A DNA stretch of 18,591 nucleotides from Lunatibacter sp038209145. Its GTDB lineage: Bacteria > Bacteroidota > Bacteroidia > Cytophagales > Cyclobacteriaceae. A program made the translations under genes and the position numbers. Location: NCBI GenBank assembly GCA_038209145.1, contig JBBQXZ010000077.1:1-18591 (forward strand), read 5' to 3'. Within the stretch, counting starts at the first letter, position 1, and each line of letters begins with the position of its first letter. Of this stretch, positions 8,731 to 15,391 are shown in pieces. The notes beneath the pieces were generated by a model. That model was not told the origin of the DNA. It worked only from the letters and a program-made list of their open reading frames with translations, and searched no databases.

Positions 8731-9423
8731 TTAAAGGTGTAGTCCACACTCTGTTTTAGGGCTGTTGTTCCATCTCCCACTGCGGTCGTCTCCCGGCACG
8801 GTACAATGCCTGCAGCCAATCGAATGATATCCTTTGGCAATCAATGGATGAAAGGGGTAATTGTGCGCTGCGATGTATTTATCCCGCTGTTCCGGACTCA
8901 CATCCAATAATGGATAAAATTTAAGTATACCTCCCCGTTCTTCGAAAATGTCCAAGGATGCCCGGTGGTCACTTTGCCACCGCATCAACCCACTTACCCA
9001 TACAGAAAACCTGCTCTTTATGAGTTCAAGGGGCTTGACCTTGTTGATGGAGCAGCAGCGCTCCGGATCAGATTGCCAAGTTTTATTTGCTGTGGTAAAA
9101 GCATGGTCTTCATCCGATGCTCCCACAGAAACCACGTCCAACCCATATAATGCAGTCAATTTCGCCTTGTATTCGATGGTTTCGTCAAAATGATAACCCG
9201 TGTCTATAAAATAAATTTTCTGGCTTGCATTGGCCGATGCAAATATACTCAACAACAAAGCAGAAGTAGCCGCAAAGGAGCTGGTCAACATGACTTCTTT
9301 TTCGTTGAAATCCTCATAAAGTTGAGCTACCCTATCCTCTACGGACATCCGGTGATATTTTTTATTTAATGCTTTAATTTCTTCGGATGAGAATACTCTT
9401 TTCGAAAGGATGGTGTCATTCAT
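8731..9423 (-). CDS. cysH: Iron-sulfur type APS/PAPS reductase (CysH family)
   Basis: The 230-residue cytoplasmic protein belongs to the PP-loop nucleotide-binding family that reduces activated sulfate to sulfite. The PP-loop SSFAATSALLL (48-58) is followed by FIDTGYHFDET (72-82) and the G(L)MRWQS..R segment (145-154). C123-C124 together with C204-x-x-C207 supply four ligands for a [4Fe-4S] cluster. The catalytic Cys is C226 in the terminal ECGLHL. Family knowledge says that cluster-bearing enzymes usually take APS and clusterless ones PAPS, so APS is the likelier substrate. No sulfate adenylyltransferase, sulfite reductase or sulfate transporter gene is visible nearby, which makes it an isolated sulfur gene here. 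The ATG at 9423 is followed directly by a conserved-looking N-terminus. A small dyad lies 17 bp upstream. Confidence 0.92.
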   Translation of the reverse strand: MNDTILSKRVFSSEEIKALNKKYHRMSVEDRVAQLYEDFNEKEVMLTSSFAATSALLLSIFASANASQKIYFIDTGYHFDETIEYKAKLTALYGLDVVSVGASDEDHAFTTANKTWQSDPERCCSINKVKPLELIKSRFSVWVSGLMRWQSDHRASLDIFEERGGILKFYPLLDVSPEQRDKYIAAHNYPFHPLIAKGYHSIGCRHCTVPGDDRSGRWNNSPKTECGLHL

Positions 9424-9439
9424 GGGTACTGCTAAGTTA

Positions 9440-9454
9440 GTTTGGAAACCAAAC
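9440..9454. promoter_or_regulatory. Dyad symmetry just upstream of cysH
   Basis: GTTTGG-AAA-CCAAAC is a perfect 6-bp inverted repeat with a 3-base centre, ending 17 bp from the cysH start codon on the minus strand. In this position it could be an operator or a small mRNA hairpin affecting initiation. Function is inferred from position only. Confidence 0.3.
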
Positions 9455-9682
9455 GAGGGAATTGGTAGGTAGTAGGACTAGTGTATGGCAATTTGAATGC
9501 GCAGTGCCACAATAATTGGCATAACCTCAGTCTATAATTCCTACAAAAATGATAGGTTTTATCTACTTAACCAAAAAAAGCTCCGTGTTTTTTAAAGATT
9601 TTTCTGCAAGCAGTTGGCATTTCTACATCAGGATAACTTTTCATTGTTTGAAAAACGCTCCGATAGTAGTTGGAAAATCGGG

Positions 9683-10834
9683 TCAGGCCGTCATAAATAC
9701 TTTTTGCCTCACACTTACAAGAACAGCGATAGCCAGACCCATGAATGAAATTAAGGCAAAAGAGGTTTTCAAATCGAAAATTTCTGCAATAAATCCAATT
9801 AAAGGGGGACCTAATAAAAACCCAAAAAATGAAATGGACGATACCATGGCGATAGCAATACCAGGAGGATACGTCTGAGATCGGCCTACAATGCTATAGG
9901 ACAAGGGAACAACAGAGGCTGTACCCAATCCCACCAATATAAACCCAACTAAGACAAAAATTAAAGACGGAATGAAGACAGCCAAACACAAGCCTGAAAA
10001 AATCAATAATCCACTCATTCGCAAAACCCAAATTTTCCCGTAACGGTTTGCTACCTTATCTGCCATAAACCGACCAAGGGCCATGGCTCCCATAAATGCA
10101 AAGAAACCTAAAGGAACCAAGGCTGTGGGCGCGTTTACCGCTTTGGCTAAATATACACCGGACCAATCAAACATACACCCTTCGCACATCATGCCACAGA
10201 AACCCACGAGTCCAATACGCATTATAAGTGCATCTGGCTTTTTAAAAACAAACCCGCCTCCCGCACTTTCGCTTCCTGAAATCTCCATTACAACATACCG
10301 CTGCGACCAAAGGATTATACCTCCCCCGATGACCATTATAAACGAAAAATGGATCAAGGGACTAAAATTCAAGAAAACCATCCCCGCACCAATGCCGGCT
10401 CCAACAAATCCGGCCAAACTCCAAGAGCCGTGGAATGAGCTAAGGATACTTCTGCCGTAATCTTTTTCAATAGTTAAGGCTTGGGTATTAAGTGAAATAT
10501 TCATAACATTTCCTATTACTCCAACCACTATAACCAACAGCGCCAATTGAAAGCTGGTGGTGGCAAAACCCACTGAAACCAAGCTTAGGATATACAGGCT
10601 CATTCCAATTAACACAACATACCGGCTTCCAAACCTGTAGACCGACCATGCCGCCAACGGAAGAGCAATCAATGAACCTGCGGGCATGCCCAACAATAAA
10701 GTCCCCAACTGACCTTCGCTAAGCCCAAACATGCGCTGGAAATCGGGAATCCGGGAAGCCCATGATGAAAAACACAACCCCGTCAAAAAAAAGAAGGCAC
10801 CGACTGCCAATCTTCTCCTTTGCAATACATTCAT
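9683..10834 (-). CDS. MFS transporter, YbjJ-like
   Basis: The 383-residue inner-membrane protein has 11-12 hydrophobic segments in two halves, split by a polar loop near 183-203. N-terminal ASRIPDF (26-32), the FHGSWSLAGFVGAG segment (134-147) and CEGCMFDWSGVYL (217-229) resemble the YbjJ/fucose-permease-like branch of the major facilitator superfamily. GRFMADKVANRYG (254-266) is the cytoplasmic loop motif of the second half. The substrate is unknown; YbjJ relatives are annotated only as inner-membrane MFS proteins. It lies 259 bp upstream of cysH on the same strand, so co-transcription is doubtful. The ATG at 10834 starts the first membrane segment with a short basic leader. The gene is divergent from the microprotein gene at 11021. 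Confidence 0.87.
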   Translation of the reverse strand: MNVLQRRRLAVGAFFFLTGLCFSSWASRIPDFQRMFGLSEGQLGTLLLGMPAGSLIALPLAAWSVYRFGSRYVVLIGMSLYILSLVSVGFATTSFQLALLVIVVGVIGNVMNISLNTQALTIEKDYGRSILSSFHGSWSLAGFVGAGIGAGMVFLNFSPLIHFSFIMVIGGGIILWSQRYVVMEISGSESAGGGFVFKKPDALIMRIGLVGFCGMMCEGCMFDWSGVYLAKAVNAPTALVPLGFFAFMGAMALGRFMADKVANRYGKIWVLRMSGLLIFSGLCLAVFIPSLIFVLVGFILVGLGTASVVPLSYSIVGRSQTYPPGIAIAMVSSISFFGFLLGPPLIGFIAEIFDLKTSFALISFMGLAIAVLVSVRQKVFMTA

Positions 10835-10876
10835 ATCGATAACCTGTAAATGAGGCGCAAGTTAAGCCCGATTCTA

Positions 10877-10902
10877 ATTATATCTTATAAAAAACAAAAC
10901 AA
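10877..10902 (-). promoter_or_regulatory. Possible promoter of MFS gene
   Basis: On the minus strand a TTG (10902-10900) and TATAAT (10882-10877) are separated by 17 bp and end 42 bp before the MFS start codon. The downstream element does not match the Bacteroidota TAnnTTTG consensus in full, so this is a candidate only. Confidence 0.3.
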
Positions 10903-11020
10903 TAGTTCTTTATTAAATTATTACCACGGAAAACATCCGGTAAAACTATTGGTTAATTAATGGGTTATAATTTCTCTTGTCAAATTTGATGAGTTGAAGG
11001 AAAATTAACAGATAGTTGAC

Positions 11021-11101
11021 ATGGAATTCGTAATCGCCGGAGCCACCATCGGACTGGCCATTTGCATTATCTACGTTGTGATCAAAAAAGTTTTTGATTA
11101 G
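11021..11101 (+). CDS. 26-residue single-pass membrane microprotein
   Basis: ATG at 11021 opens a 26-codon frame ending with TAG at 11099-11101. The product is one hydrophobic helix (VIAGATIGLAICIIYVVI) ending in a basic-acidic tail KKVFD, the charge pattern of an N-out/C-in or tail-anchored microprotein. G+C within the frame is clearly higher than in the AT-rich DNA on both sides, and the codons are varied rather than homopolymeric, both signs of real coding. No Shine-Dalgarno sequence is close to the start, which is usual for this phylum. It lies 56 bp before the crtA-like gene on the same strand and may be its leader gene. I do not recognise a named family; short subunits of membrane complexes have this look. 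Confidence 0.5.
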   Translation: MEFVIAGATIGLAICIIYVVIKKVFD

Positions 11102-11105
11102 CCCC

Positions 11106-11113
11106 TATATTTG
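11106..11113 (+). promoter_or_regulatory. Bacteroidota-type -7 element before crtA-like gene
   Basis: TATATTTG matches the TAnnTTTG consensus exactly and lies 44 bp before the ATG at 11158. The expected TTTG -33 element is missing at normal spacing; the nearest TTTG (11093-11096) is too close. It could give a transcript starting between the microprotein and the crtA-like gene. Confidence 0.4.
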
Positions 11114-11157
11114 TAAAAGTAAATGTCCAAATCCGCTACACGTATTCCTTGTTGAAA

Positions 11158-11832
11158 ATGAATTCAGAAAACACGATTTGTTCCATTACCTTTTTTGAGT
11201 ACAGAAATGATAAAAGGCGGTGGGCCTTCAACCAAATGCAACTTGCCATAGAGCCACTAAAAAAATCCAAGGGGATTTCCTTTTTCAAACTACTGGGAAC
11301 TGGCAGTGGTTTTGGCTTCTCGCTCAAACCGGATTTTCGCACGTATGCGTTACTTATTGTTTGGAAAGACAAGTTAGCAGCCAAACATTATACCCTTTCT
11401 GATGCCTATCTCCGCTTCAACACCCAATGCAGGTCCAACTTTACCTACTGGATGGGATGTATGCAAAGCCATGGCACATGGTCTGGAAAAAACCCATTCA
11501 CCGCAGATCACACTTATTCGGGAGGGCCTGTCATGGTCATTACCCGGGCAAGGGTCAAATGGGGTAAGATTTGGAGCTTTTTACGAAATGTTCCAAGAGC
11601 AAGTAGATCAGCCGAAAAAGCCACTGGTCTAATCTTTGCCAAAGGCATCGGACAATGGCCCGCTATTGAGCAGGCTACCTTTAGTTTCTGGGAATCCTTA
11701 GAAGCAATGCAGGTCTATGCTTACAGGGAAGAACATAAAAAAATCATTTATCTGGTCAAAAAGGAGGGCTGGTACAAAGAAGAATTATTTGCCCGCTTTG
11801 TTCCGATTGACCCTTCTCTTTTCCATGAATAA
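11158..11832 (+). CDS. CrtA-like protein (spheroidene monooxygenase family)
   Basis: From the ATG at 11158 the protein has 224 residues; a TTG nine bases earlier would add only three. It carries the characteristic CrtA blocks: GTGSGFGFSLKPD (47-59) followed by YALLIVW, SHGTWSGKNPF (104-114), GPVMVITRARVKW (123-135), GIGQWPAIEQATFSFW (163-178) and EGWYKEELFARF (203-214). CrtA in purple bacteria is an oxygen-dependent carotenoid oxygenase that introduces a keto group at C-2 of acyclic carotenoids. Family membership is clear. The substrate here is not, because no other carotenoid gene is in the window; a Bacteroidota carotenoid with an acyclic end, such as a flexixanthin-type pigment, would be a guess. 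It overlaps the next gene by 8 bp, which suggests translational coupling. Confidence 0.85.
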   Translation: MNSENTICSITFFEYRNDKRRWAFNQMQLAIEPLKKSKGISFFKLLGTGSGFGFSLKPDFRTYALLIVWKDKLAAKHYTLSDAYLRFNTQCRSNFTYWMGCMQSHGTWSGKNPFTADHTYSGGPVMVITRARVKWGKIWSFLRNVPRASRSAEKATGLIFAKGIGQWPAIEQATFSFWESLEAMQVYAYREEHKKIIYLVKKEGWYKEELFARFVPIDPSLFHE

Positions 11833-12730
11833 TCTTCCAAACTTTACCAAAACAAGGCTTGCTCCCACCCCAAGTGGGTTCCTTCACCTGGGAAATGTAC
11901 TGTCTTTTTTGGTTACATCCGCCTTGGCCAAAAAGCATCAGGCAAAAGTATTGCTGCGAATTGATGACCTTGACAGAACACGCGTTCAAGATGCCTATAT
12001 TGATGATATTTTTGAAACCCTCTATTTTCTTGAAATCCCTTGGGATGAAGGGCCAAGAGACACGGCTGATTTTAAAAGTAACTTTTCCCAAGTGCACCGG
12101 ATGGACCTGTATGAGGAAGCCCTAAAAGATCTGACTGAAAAAGGTGTCTGCTTTGGCTGCATTTGCAGCAGAAAAAAAATAGCTGAATCGGTGGAATCAA
12201 TGGGATATCCCGGTTATTGTAATACCCTGAATATCCCACTGAACAAAAAAAGAGTATGCTGGAGATTCCTGACAAACAAAGAAAAACCAGTGCCGATAAT
12301 CGTTTGTCCCAACCACTTGGTCTCCACGCCCTTTCCCATCGAAATGAGGGATTTTATTGTTAGAAAAAAGGATGGTTTTCCAGCCTATCAGCTCAGTTCT
12401 GTAATAGATGACCTTCATTATGGTATTGATTTCATTGTGAGAGGAGCTGACTTATGGAACTCCACGCTTGCTCAAATCCAACTTGCTGCCAACATGCACA
12501 ATGGCCAGCCTTTTCTATCCACAGTTTTTCACCACCATCAGTTGATGAAAGACGGTGAAACCAAACTGGCCAAATCAACCGGGAGTACTTCAATCCAATA
12601 CTTGAGAAAAAACGGGGCAAAAAAGGCGGATATTTACCGAAAAATAAGCGACTTTTTAAAATTTCCAATTCCCGCTACCACGTTGGGGCAGTTTATCGGC
12701 CTATTTAGCCAAGGTAGTTCCCAACAATAA
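11825..12730 (+). CDS. gluQ: Glutamyl-Q-tRNA(Asp) synthetase-like protein
   Basis: The 301-residue protein is a shortened class I glutamyl-tRNA-synthetase catalytic core without an anticodon-binding domain, the length typical of GluQ-RS. It has the HIGH-type motif HLGN (21-24) within APTPSGFLHLGN, RIDDLDRTR (45-53), a zinc site of C112-x-C114...Y128-xxx-C132, and a KMSKS-like KLAKS (247-251). GluQ-RS activates glutamate without tRNA and attaches it to queuosine in the tRNA(Asp) anticodon. I chose the ATG at 11825 because homology begins there; an upstream in-frame start at 11717 lies inside the crtA-like gene and adds a charged, non-homologous leader. The start overlaps the crtA-like stop (ATG and TAA sharing 11825-11832), so the two are probably one operon. 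Confidence 0.88.
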   Translation: MNNLPNFTKTRLAPTPSGFLHLGNVLSFLVTSALAKKHQAKVLLRIDDLDRTRVQDAYIDDIFETLYFLEIPWDEGPRDTADFKSNFSQVHRMDLYEEALKDLTEKGVCFGCICSRKKIAESVESMGYPGYCNTLNIPLNKKRVCWRFLTNKEKPVPIIVCPNHLVSTPFPIEMRDFIVRKKDGFPAYQLSSVIDDLHYGIDFIVRGADLWNSTLAQIQLAANMHNGQPFLSTVFHHHQLMKDGETKLAKSTGSTSIQYLRKNGAKKADIYRKISDFLKFPIPATTLGQFIGLFSQGSSQQ

Positions 12731-12823
12731 AATATAATTTCTTTATATTTAAGGGTTATGTCAATAGCCTAATTTTTATGTTTCCGGTATGCAGGTAGGT
12801 CTATCCCTCCTAATTTACCCACT

Positions 12824-15073
12824 ATGCAATTAATGAATTCCTTTGCAGTTTTTCTAGTTGCTTTAACTTTGTTGTTTGGTTGTAACCTTGACTCAGTTAA
12901 AAAACCAACCGAAGAAGTTTATAAGGACATCCCATTTGTACAAGAATCCCATGACGGCTTTACACTTGATGACCAAGGAATACACCTGCCAGTGGTGGAC
13001 ATTCATTTTGATACAGAAGATCGGCTTTGGGCAGCAACAGCCAACGGGGTTTTTATAAAAAATGCCGGTTCTGGAAACTGGGAGTTTCCTGAAATAAACA
13101 AAGAAATTCAGGGTCCGGTGTTTGATCTTCTATTTCTAAAAAAAGAGCAGTGGATTGCAACGTGGAAAGGCCTTTTTCTTTTGGATTCTACACAATTGAC
13201 CCTGATACCGGAAACTGCCGACCATCCCATTAGCAAGCTTCATCACGGTGCCAAAGGGGTTTATGCGGTAGGCCCTGACGGCAGCTGGTTGATAAACAGA
13301 AATAAGGTAACTGCTAACCCCTATCCTTTTCCACCATCCGTTCGGGATATCACAGAAGATAAAGAAGGCTCCCTTTGGGTGGCCTCAGACGTTGGACTTT
13401 ACCGGTTTGGGTCTGACAAAACGGAACATTGGTATAAAAAAGGGACACTCCTAAGCGCTTATTTGAACGGATTAGCTTGGGATGAGGAGGGAAATCTATG
13501 GGCCTCAGGGTTGGGAGGCGTTACGAAAGTAGCCAAAAGCGGAACGGTGATGGGAACGGTTACTCCGGATCAGGGACTTCCTACAGTGTATACGCGCACC
13601 ATTGCCAGGGACCCCGACGGCAGCATGTGGATAGGCACGGACCTTGGATTGGCCCGGTATTTTCCAGATGGAACCCGCTCGCTGAGGTTTAGCGAGCGAT
13701 GGCTTGTCGATGATCACGTCAACGCGATTATCTTTGACCAAGAAGGCAATTTGTGGGCCGGGACAGACAAAGGGGTCAGTAAGATCGGCAAAACCTCCAT
13801 GACTTTGGAAGATAAAGCGGGCTTTTTCTACTCCGAATTGCTTACAAGACATATCCGAGCGCCGTGGACAGCGGCTCAGGTACGTTTGTTGGAACCCGGT
13901 AAGCTTGATACCTGGGTACCTGAAGATGATGACAATGACGGGGAATACACGTCCATGTACCTTGCTATGGAAAGCTTTAGATTTGCGGCGACAGGTGACG
14001 CCGTTGCTAAAGAACGCGCAGCCAAGGCTTTTCAATTTTTGAAAAAACTGGAAGAAGTGACCGGTGTGGACGGTTTATTTGCCCGCAGCATCGTACCTGC
14101 CGATTGGTCCGACCTACACGACCCGAACCGAACTTATTCAAATGAGGAGGTGGCTTCAAGTAAAGTCAGGGAACCCCGATACAAGCCGGTAGAAAATAGA
14201 TGGAGGCCTACCGCCGACGGCAAATGGCTGTGGAAAGGAGATACCAGCAGTGACGAAATGTGCGGACATATGTTTGGCTATTTCTTTTATTATACCCTAG
14301 TGGCAGACGATCCGGAAAAGGAAATCATCCGGCTTCATGTCCGAAAAATAGTAGATCATCTCCTGGTTAATGACTATTCGCTAACTGATATAGATGGTAA
14401 TCCCACCCGTTGGGGCGTATGGTCCCCTAAACAGCTTAACCGCAATCCAGAATGGTTACCTGAAAGAAATTTAAATTCCATGGAAATGCTGGGGTTTCTC
14501 AAATTTGCCTATCACATTACCGCGGATGAAAAATATCAAACCGCATACCTTCACTTGATAGAAAACGAAGGATATTTGGAGAACATGGCAGAAATAAGCC
14601 AACAAAACCCCGCATGGTTCATTTATTTCGATGTCATCTTGGCTGCCTATATTTATCCCTTGTTGATTTTTGGAGAAGAGGATCCTTCATTATTGGCTTT
14701 CTACGAAAAACACATGGACGACTGGTTCCAAACCCGGAAAAATGACCATAATCCATTTGTTAATTTTTTATACAACTTCACTAGAAACAAGAATGAGGAG
14801 CTTTCGTCCAGCATTGCTTTTCTGAAGGATACTCCTTTAGATCTCATCGACTGGGTAATAGATCATCGAAACCGCGAGGATATTGAGCTGGTTAGAAGTC
14901 CAGTGCTGGAAGATTTACAGGTCAATATACTACAACCCCCTAGCATTCGGGCGGTAGTGAGGTGGGATAAGAATCCATGGGAAGCGGTATCCGGCACCCC
15001 ATATAGGGTGAGAGAGCCAGTCTTTTGGTTACTTCCTTACTGGATGGGGCGGTATTTGAAAGTAATTCAGTAG
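12824..15073 (+). CDS. Lipoprotein: seven-bladed regulator-type propeller plus helical domain of unknown function
   Basis: The 749-residue protein has a lipoprotein signal with lipobox LFGC and lipidated Cys20. Residues about 55-325 contain seven propeller repeats. The best are DTEDRLWAATANGVF (63-77), DKEGSLWVASDVGLYRF (179-195), DEEGNLWASGLGGV (220-233), DPDGSMWIGTDLGLARY (263-279) and DQEGNLWAGTDKGV (305-318), the pattern of two-component-regulator propellers (Reg_prop) that usually sense ligands outside the membrane. There is no membrane segment, kinase or DNA-binding part after it. Instead about 365-745 is a helical, aromatic-rich domain with conserved-looking patches: DDDNDGEYTSMY (368-379), WKGDTSSDEMCGH (470-482), NPTRWGVWSP (526-535) and WLPERNLNSMEML (544-556). 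This resembles an alpha/alpha-toroid carbohydrate-active fold, but I do not recognise the family. It stands alone between non-coding gaps of 93 and 318 bp. Confidence 0.85.
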   Translation: MQLMNSFAVFLVALTLLFGCNLDSVKKPTEEVYKDIPFVQESHDGFTLDDQGIHLPVVDIHFDTEDRLWAATANGVFIKNAGSGNWEFPEINKEIQGPVFDLLFLKKEQWIATWKGLFLLDSTQLTLIPETADHPISKLHHGAKGVYAVGPDGSWLINRNKVTANPYPFPPSVRDITEDKEGSLWVASDVGLYRFGSDKTEHWYKKGTLLSAYLNGLAWDEEGNLWASGLGGVTKVAKSGTVMGTVTPDQGLPTVYTRTIARDPDGSMWIGTDLGLARYFPDGTRSLRFSERWLVDDHVNAIIFDQEGNLWAGTDKGVSKIGKTSMTLEDKAGFFYSELLTRHIRAPWTAAQVRLLEPGKLDTWVPEDDDNDGEYTSMYLAMESFRFAATGDAVAKERAAKAFQFLKKLEEVTGVDGLFARSIVPADWSDLHDPNRTYSNEEVASSKVREPRYKPVENRWRPTADGKWLWKGDTSSDEMCGHMFGYFFYYTLVADDPEKEIIRLHVRKIVDHLLVNDYSLTDIDGNPTRWGVWSPKQLNRNPEWLPERNLNSMEMLGFLKFAYHITADEKYQTAYLHLIENEGYLENMAEISQQNPAWFIYFDVILAAYIYPLLIFGEEDPSLLAFYEKHMDDWFQTRKNDHNPFVNFLYNFTRNKNEELSSSIAFLKDTPLDLIDWVIDHRNREDIELVRSPVLEDLQVNILQPPSIRAVVRWDKNPWEAVSGTPYRVREPVFWLLPYWMGRYLKVIQ

Positions 15074-15213
15074 GGATTGCGGAGCTTGTAGATAAATTTT
15101 GGCCGACCAGAAGTCCATAAGTAGGTTGGTACCTTTCTTTTCTAAAATCCGACACCAGCTACCTGCCGGCATGAATGACGGCTAAGGAATATACCGGATT
15201 GCCTTTATTTTTG

Positions 15214-15229
15214 ATTGAATGCATTCAAT
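15214..15229. promoter_or_regulatory. 16-bp perfect palindrome, candidate operator
   Basis: ATTGAATGCATTCAAT equals its own reverse complement. It is 162 bp before the start codon of the haem-binding dehydrogenase and 140 bp after the propeller gene. A perfect 16-bp palindrome fits binding by a dimeric regulator; regulator identity is unknown. Confidence 0.4.
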
Positions 15230-15314
15230 TAATTAGTTTCATACCTTAAAATCGCTCCTACATTAACCAAAAAGCTGAATTTGGGATCTTTTAAATGAAT
15301 TGAAACAAATATTT

Positions 15315-15330
15315 TTCCTATATATTGGAA
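15315..15330. promoter_or_regulatory. 16-bp imperfect dyad near dehydrogenase start
   Basis: TTCC-T-ATATAT-T-GGAA is symmetric except for one opposed T/T pair and lies 61 bp before the start codon at 15392, where an operator or promoter-overlapping site would be expected. Sequence support is the symmetry only. Confidence 0.28.
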
Positions 15331-15391
15331 TAATATGTTATTTTTAGGCTTAATAAAAAAAAGAATTTAGCTATTATAAACCTGGAATTGT

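Larger units (their letters stand above)
15074..15391. other. Intergenic region upstream of the second dehydrogenase
   Basis: This 318-bp AT-rich region has no supported gene. It carries a perfect 16-bp palindrome at 15214-15229 and a near-perfect 16-bp dyad at 15315-15330. A weak -7-like TATTTTTA (15339-15346) lies 45 bp before the start codon of the dehydrogenase and has no -33 partner that I can identify. It probably holds the promoter and control sites of the 15392 operon. Confidence 0.5.

Noticed and set aside
8643..8840. 65-codon minus-strand frame overlapping the end of cysH in another frame
   Set aside because: cysH ends with the conserved ECGLHL at 8731 in its own frame; the alternate frame only re-reads the same bases.
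9549..9878. 109-codon plus-strand frame crossing from the intergenic region into the MFS gene
   Set aside because: Most of it is antisense to the MFS C-terminus, and the product has no family signature.
11717..11824. Upstream extension of the gluQ-like gene from an earlier in-frame start
   Set aside because: The added 36 residues lie wholly within the crtA-like gene and are charged and non-homologous; GluQ-RS homology begins at the ATG at 11825.
12730..12750. Stem AAATATAA/TTATATTT right after the gluQ-like stop codon, considered as a terminator
   Set aside because: The 8-bp stem is all A/T and has no T-run after it, so it is too weak to support a terminator call.
13505..14035. 176-codon open frame on the minus strand inside the propeller lipoprotein gene
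   Set aside because: It is the antisense shadow of a gene with seven clear repeats; no motif, no plausible start context.
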